Source: Myxococcales bacterium (GTDB taxonomy: Bacteria; Myxococcota_A; Polyangia; Polyangiales; Houyiibacteriaceae). From it: 64,000 nt of DNA. The stretch is taken from contig JAOTYL010000001.1 of assembly GCA_029861865.1 (NCBI GenBank), forward strand, positions 434,536 to 498,535, in the 5' to 3' direction. Each line of letters begins with the position of its first letter. Within the stretch, counting starts at the first letter, position 1. The notes beneath the pieces are model-generated. The model was given only the letters and a program-made list of their open reading frames with translations, was not told where the DNA came from and did no database searches. The position numbers and the translations under genes are program-made. This document shows, piece by piece, positions 1-8,942 of the stretch.

Positions 1-313
1 AGCCGAACTCGGGCGGGATGGGGCCCTGCGGGTCGGTCCGGCCATCCTGAACCTCGAGGTTACCATTGATCTGGACCTCGTCGGGGAAGCTGGCGCCGTT
101 GTCGAGGAAAACATCACTGTTTCCAAGACAGTTGATGGTGTACTCGACATCTTGGATGTCGACTGGGGCCGGCACACCAGGGCTCGACTCATTGTTCGGA
201 ACAATGACGTTCAGCTCGGTGTTGTTCGCTGTACCGCCCTCGCCGCTCGTACAAGCTGCGACGGCGCTCATACAAGCGAGCACGACCCATGGGGTAAATC
301 GTCTCTTATTCAT
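1..313 (-). CDS. Putative exported lipoprotein, 3' end outside window
   Basis: The reading frame opens with ATG at 313 on the minus strand, preceded by an AAGGAG Shine-Dalgarno motif about 9 nt upstream, and runs off the left edge, so only the first 104 residues are seen. The start reads MNKRRFTPWVVLACMSAVAA followed by CTSGEGG, a type II signal peptide with an A-A-C lipobox. The mature part is rich in Asn, Pro and Val (for example NNTELNVIVPNNES) and then holds a short motif with one Cys (YTINCLGNSD). I do not recognise a domain. It is probably a surface or periplasmic lipoprotein; the type resembles the lipoprotein encoded at 760-1356. Function unknown. Confidence 0.7.
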   Translation of the reverse strand, partial: MNKRRFTPWVVLACMSAVAACTSGEGGTANNTELNVIVPNNESSPGVPAPVDIQDVEYTINCLGNSDVFLDNGASFPDEVQINGNLEVQDGRTDPQGPIPPEFG

Positions 314-759
314 TGCGTTGCGCTCCTTGGATAGTTCACTGCGCCACGCGCAGCGTGTTTGAACGGGTTCACGCCGAAGTGGCTATCCCAACACGTTTCG
401 CAAAGTCAACACCCTGAAGACTCTTTCACTTGCGAGTCCAGGTTCGCGCTCGAAATGTGTTAGGTAGTGCACAATTGTGCATAAAAACCCACAACGTGAG
501 CTGAGTTACAAGTCGAGTCTCCGGATGCGCGTTCGGTCTGCAAATCCCGGGAGATCGTTCCGCGATCGGTGCACCCGTTTGTTGCGGGCGTGGTCACGGT
601 TTCGCGCACGCCCATCACGGCGTCGTGTTGAAAGATCCATCGATCAGTGGTGGACGCGTCTGACACGGCGTTGCACTTGTCGCCGAGTGTATCCAGACGT
701 CCGAAAACTGCCGATCGGGCGCCGAAACCGGACGTCGGTCACTCAATCCCCCGACAACA
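314..759. other. Intergenic region, 446 bp, no gene seen
   Basis: No convincing gene: the open frames here are short, Arg/Ser-rich and lack ribosome binding sites. The only structure I see is a perfect 14-bp palindrome (TGCACAATTGTGCA) at 468-481, which could be an operator. The region must carry the promoter of the lipoprotein starting at 313, but I cannot place it with confidence. Confidence 0.5.
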
Positions 760-1356
760 CTACTGAATGACGATCGTTCCCGAACCGATGCCCGGGTCTG
801 CGGTGAAGTCGAGACAGGTCCGGTCGACTTGCACGATTTCGCCATCTTCGATCAGCGTCCGTTCGTAGCGCAAGGTGATGTCGGGATTGGCGTCGAACAC
901 GACCTCGCGCTCGTCGCAGTCGACGCCGCAAAGGGTGATCTTCATATAGTAGCGTCCGATGCGCTGGGTTTGCGGGAGCAGGACCAACGAGATCACCTCG
1001 TTGCCAGGCGTGTCCAAGTCGGTGGCATAGATCAGGACGTCAGGCTCAAAACCGTCCCGGAGCTCGACGAACACCTGGCGTGTGGCGCTATTGACCGGAA
1101 TCTCGGCGTCGATCGGGTCCCCCGGGTCGACCTGGGCCTGTCCATTGGGATCGTCGGTGGGGAATCGCGGGGGCGCGAGCACAAAGAGGTCGGGGTAATC
1201 ACCTGGCAAGGAGGGTTGGACGCAACCCATCACCCCTCCATCACTCGGGTTGATCACGACGACCTCGCGCTCGTCGACGGGGCCGTTTTTGCATCCGGCT
1301 GCGACCGCAAGGAGAGAGAGGAGGATCAGGGAGTATCGCAAGTCGCTAAGAGTCAT
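760..1356 (-). CDS. Putative lipoprotein of unknown function
   Basis: 198 residues. The ATG at 1356 is preferred over upstream in-frame starts because a GGAGG motif lies about 8 nt before it and because it gives a clean type II signal peptide: MTLSDLRYSLILLSLLAVAA followed by the lipobox Cys in AAGCK. The mature protein is acidic, with two further Cys pairs (CGVDC near the middle) and a conserved-looking stretch LFVLAPPRFPTDD. No domain recognised. Probably anchored to the outer membrane facing the periplasm or cell surface. Nearest neighbours are the lipoprotein at 1-313 (same strand) and the divergent YVTN gene at 1519, so it appears monocistronic. Confidence 0.75.
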   Translation of the reverse strand: MTLSDLRYSLILLSLLAVAAGCKNGPVDEREVVVINPSDGGVMGCVQPSLPGDYPDLFVLAPPRFPTDDPNGQAQVDPGDPIDAEIPVNSATRQVFVELRDGFEPDVLIYATDLDTPGNEVISLVLLPQTQRIGRYYMKITLCGVDCDEREVVFDANPDITLRYERTLIEDGEIVQVDRTCLDFTADPGIGSGTIVIQ

Positions 1357-1518
1357 AAGAGATACCTCCGGGCGGGGGAGCCCGGTAGAATAAGCTGACG
1401 CGCCTCGATTCTCAAGCGCCCATCGTCGAGGATCCAACGTGACTACCCTCGATGGTCCGATGGTGCTAGCGTCCTCCTCCCAGCCCGTCCTCTTTTACAC
1501 CCCTCCTGGAGGTGCAGC

Positions 1519-4440
1519 GTGCGCGCGTTCGTTCTTTTGTCGACAACTGCCATAGCTTTCGCCATCGCCCTGATGCAAGCTGCGACGGCGTCGGCCCAGT
1601 TACCCAACTATACGCTTTTCGAAGCCGACCCGGTTACTCCGATCGCGCTTTCCCCCGATGGGAGTCGCCTTCTCGCCGTCAACACGGCAGATGGTTATCT
1701 GGAGGTGCTTTCGCCTACGGCGACCGGCGCAGTGCTGAAGCTGGCCTCGGTTCCGGTCGGGCTCGAACCGATCTCGGTTGCCTTCCGCAACAACACCGAG
1801 GCTTGGGTGGTCAATCACCTCTCGGACAGCGTCAGCATCGTCGACCTGTCACTTGCCCCGCCCCGTGTCGTTCGCACGCTCTTGGTGGGTGACGAGCCGC
1901 GGGGGATCGTGTTCGCGGGACCGGGGGGCAATCGGGCGTTCATCGCGACCGCACATCGCGGTCAAAACACCCCTTGGCCAGACGGCGACTACGACGTGCC
2001 GGGGACCGGCCGCGCCGATGTGTGGGTCTTCGACGCAAACAGTCTAGGCACCTCCCTTGGAGGCACACCGCTCACGGTCATTCAGCTCTTCGGCGACAGG
2101 CCTCGTGCCCTGACCGCCTCTCCTGACGGCTCGACGGTCTATGCGGCGGTGTTTCGTTCGGGCAACCGCACCGTTCCGATCAGCGAAGGCGTGGTCTGCG
2201 ATGGGGCGGCGGTCAATTGCACAGTGCAGGGCACGGTCTATCCCGCGGGGCGTCCGGAACCAAGAGTTGGCCACTGCAGTAACAACCTCGGGACCGCCTG
2301 CGTAACCAATGGCGATTGCTCCGGCGGCGGCAGCTGCGTGAGCCGGGAGACCGGTATCATCGTTGGCTTCAACGACCTCACCGGAAACTGGGAAGACGAG
2401 ACGGGCACGAACTGGAACGCCGCCGTCCGTTTTTCCCTTCCCGACCTCGACGTCTTCGAGATCGATGCCAATGCGCCGACGCCAGTCGAAACCGATGCGT
2501 TTTCGGGTGTTGGCACGGTTCTTTTCAACATGATCGTCAACCCGGCGAACGGAAACCTCTACGTCACCAACACCGAGGCCAACAACCGAGTTCGCTTCGA
2601 GGGTTTTGGCGACTACGCCTCGACTTGGCCCAAGACGCCGGGCGAGCCAGCGTCGGTGCGGGGCAACCTGCATCGAGCGCAGATCACGGTCATCAATACC
2701 GCAGGCAACGTGCTCCCACGCCACCTCAACAAGCACATTCCGTACGGGGTGAGCCCCGTCCCGGCAGGGGTCAAAGAAAAGAGCGTGGGCACGCCTCTTC
2801 AAATGGCCGTGAGCGGTGACGGCACGACCCTGTACGTCGCCGGTTTTGGGTCCAACGCGGTCGCGGTCTACGACACCACAGAGCTCGAAAACGACACCTT
2901 CGTGCCCGATGCGGCAGACCTGATTCCGATCACGGGTCCGAGCGGGCTGGCGTTGGATGAAGCCCGTGGGTTTCTTTGGGTGTCCAGCCGTCGCACCAAC
3001 GACGTCTCTTTCATCGACCTCGCCACCGGCGCGGTGGACACCGCGATCAGCCTTTACACCCCCGAGTCGATCCAACTCGAGGCGGGCAGGGCGTTCTTGT
3101 ATGATACCCAGCTCACCTCCAGCAACGGCGAGGCCTCGTGCAGCAGTTGCCACATCTTTGGGGACATGGATGACCTCTCCTGGGATCTCGGGGATCCGGA
3201 TGCCGTTGCCTTCCCGAATCCAAACCCGCCAGCGTCGGACCCAGCATTTCCAAACCTGAACTTCTTGCCCCCGCTCCAACCCTTCGATTCAAGCAAGGGG
3301 CCGATGACAACGCAGAGCCTTCGCGGGATGGCCAACCATGGGCCGATGCACTGGCGAGGCGATCGCACCGGCGGCGCGACCGGGGGGGATCCCCTCGACG
3401 AGAACGCGGCGTTTCTGGCCTTCAATGTCGCGTTTCCCGGCTTGATCGGAAGGGACGAGGGCGAGTTGGTAGCGGGCGCCATGCAGGCGTTTGCTGATTT
3501 CGCGCTGCGACTCACCTATCCACCAAACCCGATTAGGGCCTTGGACAATTCGCTGAGTGGGTCCCTCGACGATCCTGTCACAGGGGCTGCAGCCGGCGAG
3601 AGCCTCTACAACGGTCCGATCACCGACACGGTCGCTAACTGCAATGGCTGCCATAAGCTCAACCGCAACTTGGGGTTTTTCGGCTCCGCAGGCGAGTCGA
3701 CCTTCGAAAATGAGGCGATGGAGTTTAAGGTCCCGCACCTGCGCAACGCCTATCAAAAGGTGGGCATGTTTGGTCAGCCGCCCACCAACTTCTTCCCCAA
3801 TGCCGACGGGACGTTTATGGGGGACCAGGTCCGCGGGACAGGTTTCCTCCATGACGGCAGCGTTTCGACAGTGGCCAATTTCACGGGGGCAGGGGTCTTC
3901 AGTACGAACAGCACGCAGGAGGCCCAGCTAGAGGCCTTTATGATGGAGTTTGACAGCAACCTTGCGCCGATCGTCGGTCAGCAGATCACGGTGACCGCAG
4001 GCAGTAGCACGGATGTGCTCGACCGCGTCGGTCTGCTGATCGCGCGCGCCGACGAGACGTATTATACGAGCCCCACGGACGGCGCCGTCCCGGAATGCGA
4101 CCTGATCGTCAAGGGCGCGGTCGATGGGAAGCAGCGCGGATGGTTCTACATCGGCGGCAACACCTTCGAGGCCGACACCACGCTGGAGGGTAGCTGGACC
4201 ACGAGCCAGCTTCTGACCGAAGCCGCGCAGGCGGGGCAGCACCTCACGTTCACCTGCGTTCCCCCGGGTTCGGGCAGACGGATGGGCATCGATCGCGATG
4301 CGGACAACACACTGGATGGCCAGGACAGTCTCACGTGCTCGGCAAGCCTCGGGGCTTCGCCGCGTGGCGGCCCGGTTGCCGTGGTGTTTCTGATGATGAT
4401 CGCCGGGCTGGCGGCGCGCAGGCTCCGGCGGCGGACGTAA
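1519..4440 (+). CDS. Secreted YVTN beta-propeller / di-haem cytochrome c peroxidase-like protein with C-terminal anchor
   Basis: 973 residues. The GTG start at 1519 follows GGAGG by about 7 nt. Residues 1-26 form a signal peptide ending ATASAQ. The N-terminal half contains repeated blades of the YVTN/SMP-30 type (LSPDGSRLLAVN, VSIVDL, ALDEARGFLWVS), interrupted near 260-290 by a Cys-rich stretch like those in myxobacterial surface proteins (CSNNLGTACVTNGDCSGG). The C-terminal half has two c-type haem motifs, CSSCH at about 541-545 and CNGCH at about 708-712, in a context like the di-haem cytochrome c peroxidase/MauG family (LRNAYQKVGMFG, FLHDGSVST). It ends in Cys, a hydrophobic stretch and RRLRRRT, resembling MYXO-CTERM sorting tails. 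Likely a surface-attached redox enzyme; substrate unknown. Confidence 0.85.
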   Translation: MRAFVLLSTTAIAFAIALMQAATASAQLPNYTLFEADPVTPIALSPDGSRLLAVNTADGYLEVLSPTATGAVLKLASVPVGLEPISVAFRNNTEAWVVNHLSDSVSIVDLSLAPPRVVRTLLVGDEPRGIVFAGPGGNRAFIATAHRGQNTPWPDGDYDVPGTGRADVWVFDANSLGTSLGGTPLTVIQLFGDRPRALTASPDGSTVYAAVFRSGNRTVPISEGVVCDGAAVNCTVQGTVYPAGRPEPRVGHCSNNLGTACVTNGDCSGGGSCVSRETGIIVGFNDLTGNWEDETGTNWNAAVRFSLPDLDVFEIDANAPTPVETDAFSGVGTVLFNMIVNPANGNLYVTNTEANNRVRFEGFGDYASTWPKTPGEPASVRGNLHRAQITVINTAGNVLPRHLNKHIPYGVSPVPAGVKEKSVGTPLQMAVSGDGTTLYVAGFGSNAVAVYDTTELENDTFVPDAADLIPITGPSGLALDEARGFLWVSSRRTNDVSFIDLATGAVDTAISLYTPESIQLEAGRAFLYDTQLTSSNGEASCSSCHIFGDMDDLSWDLGDPDAVAFPNPNPPASDPAFPNLNFLPPLQPFDSSKGPMTTQSLRGMANHGPMHWRGDRTGGATGGDPLDENAAFLAFNVAFPGLIGRDEGELVAGAMQAFADFALRLTYPPNPIRALDNSLSGSLDDPVTGAAAGESLYNGPITDTVANCNGCHKLNRNLGFFGSAGESTFENEAMEFKVPHLRNAYQKVGMFGQPPTNFFPNADGTFMGDQVRGTGFLHDGSVSTVANFTGAGVFSTNSTQEAQLEAFMMEFDSNLAPIVGQQITVTAGSSTDVLDRVGLLIARADETYYTSPTDGAVPECDLIVKGAVDGKQRGWFYIGGNTFEADTTLEGSWTTSQLLTEAAQAGQHLTFTCVPPGSGRRMGIDRDADNTLDGQDSLTCSASLGASPRGGPVAVVFLMMIAGLAARRLRRRT

Positions 4441-4599
4441 GGTCTGAGCTCAGCAAGTCGAGCGTAGCAACTCGCTAAGCTGCCGCACTTGTGCGCTAGC
4501 TCACATACTCGCACCCACATTTGTCTACGAACTTTTCGAAACGGGTCCGAATGCTGCTGACAGGGTCGCCGGAAACGGTCTATTCTCGCTGAACCCGTT

Positions 4600-6114
4600 A
4601 TGCCCGTTGTCGCGCCTGAATATCATCAGGCGTTTCTTGGAAAAGATGCTCGGTTCGACGGACGCTTCGTTGTAGGTGTCAACACAACCAGTATCTATTG
4701 TAAGCCGAGCTGTTCTGCGAAAAAGCCCGCTGCCGAGAACGTCGTTTTTTTTGATACGCCTGCCGAGGCAGAGTCGGCGGGGTTTCGTCCGTGTCGCAAG
4801 TGTAGACCCGACGCGATGCCTGGGACGCCCGCATGGAACGGGACGTCGGCAACGGTGTCGCGAGCGCTTCGGTTGATCGAAGACGGTGTGCTCGACCGCT
4901 CCAGCATCGATGCGCTTTGCGAACGATTGGGAATCGGCGCGCGACAACTTCGGCGTTTGTTCCGCAAGCACCTCGGCACATCGCCCATTCAAGTCGCTCG
5001 GATGCGGCGCGCCGACTTTGCGCGCCGGTTGATCGAAACGACGCGCCTTTCGATGACCCATATCGCCGAAGCGGCCGGCTTTGGAAGCATTCGACGGTTC
5101 AACGCGGTGATGAACGAAGTGTATGGGTGCCCGCCGACCGCGCTTCGAAAGGGGTCTGTTCACGGTGCCGTGGGACTCGAGCTCGAGATCCCGGTGCGTC
5201 GACCGTTTGCGTGGGATGCGCTCCTCGTTTCGCTCGAAGCAACGGCGACACCAGGAATCGAGAAGGTGGCCGACGGGCGATACCATCGCACCGCCCGATT
5301 CAAGCAAGCCGTTGGCGAGGTCTCGGCATCCTTCGACGAGGACGACTCGGCGCTTCGCGTGCGGGTGAGCCATTCGCTCAACTCGTATCTACTCGACGTG
5401 GTGTCGGGGGTGCGTCGCTTGTTCGATGTCGAAGCCGATGTCGCGGTCATCAGGGAGCACCTGGCAGGCGACCCACTGCTCGATACGTGTCTACAGACGA
5501 CGCCGGGGCTTCGGGTCCTCGGGGCGTTCGATCATTTCGAGACCGCTGTCATGACGCTCCTCGGTCAGCATGTGGGCGACGAGGAGCTTGCCGAGCTCGC
5601 CAGGCGGATCAACGAAAAGTACGGCAAGCCGATCAACGCGTCGCTCGACGGGCTGACGCATGTCTTTCCAACCCCGTACGCGCTAAGCACAGCGCACCTC
5701 GAGGCGGTGGGCGTTCCGAAGCGGCGCAGTAAGTCGATTCAAGGGCTGGCGAAGGCTGTCCATGAAGGCGAGCTTCGGCTCGATGGCTCGCCGTCGTTGG
5801 ACGAAGCCCTTCGTGGGCTTCGCGCGGTTCCCGGCCTGGGCACGACCACGGCCGATTACATTGCCATGCGCGTCTACCGCGAGCCCGATGCGTTTCCCGC
5901 CAACGACCGGCGGCTCCGCACGGTAGCGTCTTCGAATGGCGGCTCGCTTGCTGCCCATGAGCTCGAAGCGCTCGCCGAACGGTGGAGGCCTTGGCGAGCC
6001 TATGCCGCGATGTGCTTGTGGGAGAGGGCGCGCTGCAACGGCACCGAGAGCCCAACGTACTTCCAGGGGAATCGCGACACGATCACGCCTGAGGCCCCTG
6101 AACAGGTCGCTTAA
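4600..6114 (+). CDS. Ada-AlkA fusion: alkylation-response regulator and 3-methyladenine DNA glycosylase
   Basis: 504 residues with three domains in order. Residues about 5-75 form the Ada zinc-binding methyl-phosphotriester domain, with Cys34, Cys38, Cys65 and Cys68 (YCKPSC and PCRKC) as expected zinc ligands; Cys34 corresponds to the methyl acceptor. Residues about 85-185 form an AraC-type helix-turn-helix DNA-binding domain (LCERLGIGARQLRRLFRKHL). Residues about 190-490 form an AlkA N-terminal domain plus HhH-GPD glycosylase, with the hairpin VPGLGTTTADYIA and the probable catalytic Asp in PANDRRLR. Such fusions sense methylated DNA phosphate backbone, switch on the adaptive response, and excise alkylated purines. 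There is no MGMT domain. The ATG at 4600 is the first good start. Cytoplasmic; stands alone. Confidence 0.93.
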   Translation: MPVVAPEYHQAFLGKDARFDGRFVVGVNTTSIYCKPSCSAKKPAAENVVFFDTPAEAESAGFRPCRKCRPDAMPGTPAWNGTSATVSRALRLIEDGVLDRSSIDALCERLGIGARQLRRLFRKHLGTSPIQVARMRRADFARRLIETTRLSMTHIAEAAGFGSIRRFNAVMNEVYGCPPTALRKGSVHGAVGLELEIPVRRPFAWDALLVSLEATATPGIEKVADGRYHRTARFKQAVGEVSASFDEDDSALRVRVSHSLNSYLLDVVSGVRRLFDVEADVAVIREHLAGDPLLDTCLQTTPGLRVLGAFDHFETAVMTLLGQHVGDEELAELARRINEKYGKPINASLDGLTHVFPTPYALSTAHLEAVGVPKRRSKSIQGLAKAVHEGELRLDGSPSLDEALRGLRAVPGLGTTTADYIAMRVYREPDAFPANDRRLRTVASSNGGSLAAHELEALAERWRPWRAYAAMCLWERARCNGTESPTYFQGNRDTITPEAPEQVA

Positions 6115-6162
6115 CCCGCGTCCTATGGCGTGGGTGTGGCGTACAGGCCATACCGTCGGTTC

Positions 6163-6936
6163 ATGAATCGCCACATCCCTCTCTCCGGGCAGCCGAACTT
6201 TCGCGACCTTGGCGGGTACGAAAGTAGAGACGGACGGCGGGTGAAATGGGGAACGGTGTATCGGTCGGGCGAGCTCAGTCAGCTTTCCGCGAGCGACATC
6301 GACAAACTCGGTGAGCTCGGCATCAAGACCGTGGTCGACCTCCGTTCGCCACAAGAGGTGTCCGCGCGCGGGGAAAGCCGTACGCCGCCCGGGGCACGAG
6401 TCGAGGCTTTGCCGATCGCGTCGAGCAGCTTTTTCGCCAAGTTGATTCCGATGTTCCTCGAGGGCGACTTTTCGCAGTTGCCCCCGGACTTGCTCGAGCG
6501 GGTCAATCGGGCGTTGGTTCGAAACTCCGGTGCACAGTACGGCGGCCTCTTGCGTACGCTGATCGATCGAGCGAACCGGCCGCTCGTGTTCCACTGCACG
6601 CAGGGGAAGGATCGCGCCGGCTTTGGGGCTGCGATGGTTCTCTCGGCGCTTGGCGTACCGTGGGAGACGGTGGTGGAGGACTACCTCTTGTCGAACCACT
6701 TCCGACAGGAGGAAAACGACAAGATTCTCCGAATGATCCGCGACTTTGCGAGCAGCAACGGCACGGAGGTCGAGCTTTCGAAGATCGAGGGGCTGTTGTA
6801 CGTCAAAGCGGCGAGCCTCGAAGCGGCCCACACGGAGATCCGAGCGCTTCACGGAGATGTGGAGTCGTTCTTGATCGATGGGTTGGGGTGCCGAGTCGAC
6901 GAGCTCGAGCGGCTCCGCGACGACCTGTTAGAGTAG
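6163..6936 (+). CDS. Tyrosine-protein phosphatase (SIW14/LipA-type, Y_phosphatase3)
   Basis: 257 residues from the ATG at 6163; an in-frame GTG at 6130 is possible but the homologous region begins at MNRHIPLSGQPNFRDLGGY, typical of this family. The phosphatase P-loop HCTQGKDRAG carries nucleophile Cys145 and the Arg of the Cx5R motif, and the general-acid region lies upstream. Members dephosphorylate phosphotyrosine or phosphoinositides; the true substrate is unknown. The Lys-Asp pair inside the loop (CxxGKDR) is typical of the phosphoinositide-active LipA-like subgroup. Cytoplasmic: no signal peptide. The TRAP binding protein starts 3 bp after the stop, so the two genes are probably cotranscribed. 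Confidence 0.85.
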   Translation: MNRHIPLSGQPNFRDLGGYESRDGRRVKWGTVYRSGELSQLSASDIDKLGELGIKTVVDLRSPQEVSARGESRTPPGARVEALPIASSSFFAKLIPMFLEGDFSQLPPDLLERVNRALVRNSGAQYGGLLRTLIDRANRPLVFHCTQGKDRAGFGAAMVLSALGVPWETVVEDYLLSNHFRQEENDKILRMIRDFASSNGTEVELSKIEGLLYVKAASLEAAHTEIRALHGDVESFLIDGLGCRVDELERLRDDLLE

Positions 6937-6939
6937 AAA

Positions 6940-7956
6940 GTGAACAAAACGATGAAAGCTTGGTTTTCCTGGATCTTGGCGATTGCTTGCTTCTGTGTGG
7001 CGGGATCGTCCGTGCAAGAGGTGCGAGCCGAAGAAAAGACCGTGATCCGCTATGCGACCCTGGCGCCTTCGCAGTCTGCCTTTGGCAAGATCCTCAAAGC
7101 CTGGGGGAGGTCCCTCAAAAAAGAAACCGAGGGGCGGGTCGAGTTCCGCGTCTACTCGGGCGGCAGCCAAGGCGACGAGCGCGACGTCATCCGCAAGATG
7201 CGGGCGGGGCAAATCGATTCGGCCGGAATGACCACCGTGGGGCTCGGGATCGTCGTGCCGCAGATCCGGGTGCTCGCGGCGCCTGGGGTGATCGAGAACT
7301 ACGAAGATCTCGGACGCGTACGCGAGAAGATGGATGCGCGGTTCGTAGAGATGTTTAGCAAGGCCGGGTTCGTCTTGTTGGCCTGGTCCGACGCGGGCAA
7401 GGGGCGGATCATGTCGACGGTCCCCATCCTCCGGCCCGCGGATTTGAAGGCACACCGGCCGTGGGCTTGGAAGGACGATCCGATCTTCAACGAGTTCTTG
7501 CAGGTCGTCGGCGCGAATCCCGTGCGGCTCGGCATTGGGGAGGTGTACCCCGGCCTTCAGACCAACATGGTCGACGTCGTCCCCGCCTCGGCGATCGGAG
7601 CTGTGGCGCTCCAGTGGTTTACGAAGCTCAAGTACATGTCGAAGGACAGCTTCGGCATCATCGTCGGCGCGTCGATCGTCAAGAAAGAGAAGTTCGACGA
7701 GTTGTCCGCCGGGGATCAAGAGATTCTCGTGAGTACCGCCAAGCGAGCCGCCCTCGCGCTCGACAAGCTCGTCCGCAAGGACGACGCCGAGGCCTACCAG
7801 GCGATGGTGCGCCGCGGGATCGAGATCATCGACACCGGCCCCTACCGCGCCGAGTGGGAAAAAGCTGCCAAAGAAACCCGCCAGCGCCTCATCGGCCGAA
7901 TCTACAGCAAGAGCCTGCTAGCCGAAGTCGAAGCCGCAGCCAGCCCCCCAAATTAA
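6940..7956 (+). CDS. TRAP-type periplasmic solute-binding protein (DctP family), copy 1
   Basis: 338 residues from GTG at 6940; an in-frame ATG at 6952 is an alternative start. A signal peptide (hydrophobic WFSWILAIACFCVAG) is followed by the mature start VRAEEKTVIRYATLAP. DctP family features include the YATLAP beta strand, the PWAWKDDPIF segment and the VYPGLQTNMVDVV motif of the ligand cleft. Family members deliver organic acids or related solutes to a DctQM membrane permease, but no DctQ or DctM gene is present in the window. A paralogue lies at 23819-24898 with the same length and nearly the same motifs (RYATLAP, GGSQGDERDV, RPWAWKDDP, VYPGLQT). The stop is followed by a palindrome at 7965-7985 likely to act as a terminator. 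Confidence 0.88.
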   Translation: MNKTMKAWFSWILAIACFCVAGSSVQEVRAEEKTVIRYATLAPSQSAFGKILKAWGRSLKKETEGRVEFRVYSGGSQGDERDVIRKMRAGQIDSAGMTTVGLGIVVPQIRVLAAPGVIENYEDLGRVREKMDARFVEMFSKAGFVLLAWSDAGKGRIMSTVPILRPADLKAHRPWAWKDDPIFNEFLQVVGANPVRLGIGEVYPGLQTNMVDVVPASAIGAVALQWFTKLKYMSKDSFGIIVGASIVKKEKFDELSAGDQEILVSTAKRAALALDKLVRKDDAEAYQAMVRRGIEIIDTGPYRAEWEKAAKETRQRLIGRIYSKSLLAEVEAAASPPN

Positions 7957-7964
7957 CCCCCAGT

Positions 7965-7985
7965 AAAAGGGGACAGTCCCCTTTT
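7965..7985. terminator. 21-bp palindrome between convergent genes; copy 1 of a dispersed repeat
   Basis: A perfect inverted repeat AAAAGGGGAC-A-GTCCCCTTTT lies between the stop of the TRAP binding protein (7956) and the stop of the convergent lipoprotein gene (7989). The T run on both strands fits a bidirectional intrinsic terminator. The same sequence, with a shared upstream TTAACCC, recurs at 9132-9152 and 37151-37174, so this is also a dispersed repeat. Confidence 0.6.
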
Positions 7986-7988
7986 CTG

Positions 7989-8942
7989 TCAGCGGTCGTC
8001 GCGATGGTCGTCGTCGTCCTCGGGCTCGCATTCGCACGCATAGCACTCGCATGCGTCGCACCCGCACATCCGGTCGTCGTCGCACTCGCAAGCGTCGCAC
8101 TCGCAGCTCTCGCACTCGCAGTCTTTGCCGTCGTGCGCGTCGTCGTCGTCGTCGTCGCAGTCGAGGTCGCCAGGAGCCATCATCGTGTATGCCGCGCCGT
8201 CGTCGATCGCCATGTCGCCGCTCTGGTCGTGCGGAACCGTGACGACGCATTCGCCGGTGGTTGGGTTTCCGGCTTCGTCCGAAGCGTGCCAGGCGAGCCT
8301 GTAGACTCGGCCGTTCCCGCCGCCTTGGCGCTCGGCTCGTAACTTCACACCGTCGCAACCGAACACGATGTCGGGCTCGGTGTTGCCGTCACCCATGTCG
8401 TTGACCGGCTCGTCGCTCGACGCCGTCAGGAAGGTGACCTCGACGTCGTCTTCGCAGGCATCGGTGATATCGGCGCAGTCAGCCGCCGAGATCGTCTTGA
8501 ATTTGTGGTTGGGGGGCCAGAGCTCGGGCTCGCGGGTTTCGGCCGTGGGCGGCTCGGTGTCCACTACGGTCAGCTTGGCTTCACACTCGAAGACTGCCGG
8601 CTCTCCGCCTTCGACCGAGGCTTCGGCGGTGACGACCACCTCATGCTCACCGACTTCGAACGGCCCTTCGTCATTGAGAGTTAGCTCGATTTCGTCGCAC
8701 GCGCTTTCGGAGACGTCGCCTGCGGGCTCGAGGTAGATGGTGTCCGGATTGCCTTTGCCGTCTTCGCATTCGACGGTGAAGTCATCGGGGCATACCCAGT
8801 CTTCCGGTTTGAGCTGCTCGGCATCGTCCACGCAAGACGCGACGAGTGCCGTGGGTGATCCTTCGACACCATCGCTGTTACAAGAGGCGGTGAGGGCGAG
8901 CGCGAAAGCACCCGCGATTAGAAGCATTGATCGATGAGGCAT
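7989..8942 (-). CDS. Lipoprotein with WPPNHK motif and Cys/Asp-rich C-terminal tail
   Basis: 317 residues from ATG at 8942. MPHRSMLLIAGAFALALTA is followed by the lipobox Cys of TASCNSDG, so it is a lipoprotein; a longer upstream frame lacks a signal peptide. The middle contains Ig-like segments (GPFEVGEHEVVVTAEASVE; WPPNHKFKTISAADCADI), the second of a kind often seen in secreted HYR-like repeat proteins. The last ~65 residues are very unusual: DDDDDD runs followed by alternating acidic residues and Cys (CECESCECDACEC, CGCDACECYACEC), ending in DDDDHRDDR. About a dozen Cys spaced by one or two residues suggest metal binding or dense disulphides. Upstream Shine-Dalgarno is weak. Function unknown. 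Confidence 0.78.
   Translation of the reverse strand: MPHRSMLLIAGAFALALTASCNSDGVEGSPTALVASCVDDAEQLKPEDWVCPDDFTVECEDGKGNPDTIYLEPAGDVSESACDEIELTLNDEGPFEVGEHEVVVTAEASVEGGEPAVFECEAKLTVVDTEPPTAETREPELWPPNHKFKTISAADCADITDACEDDVEVTFLTASSDEPVNDMGDGNTEPDIVFGCDGVKLRAERQGGGNGRVYRLAWHASDEAGNPTTGECVVTVPHDQSGDMAIDDGAAYTMMAPGDLDCDDDDDDAHDGKDCECESCECDACECDDDRMCGCDACECYACECEPEDDDDHRDDR

Noticed and set aside
2044..3279. 411-codon minus-strand frame
   Set aside because: Antisense shadow of the YVTN/di-haem gene, no start signal or domain.
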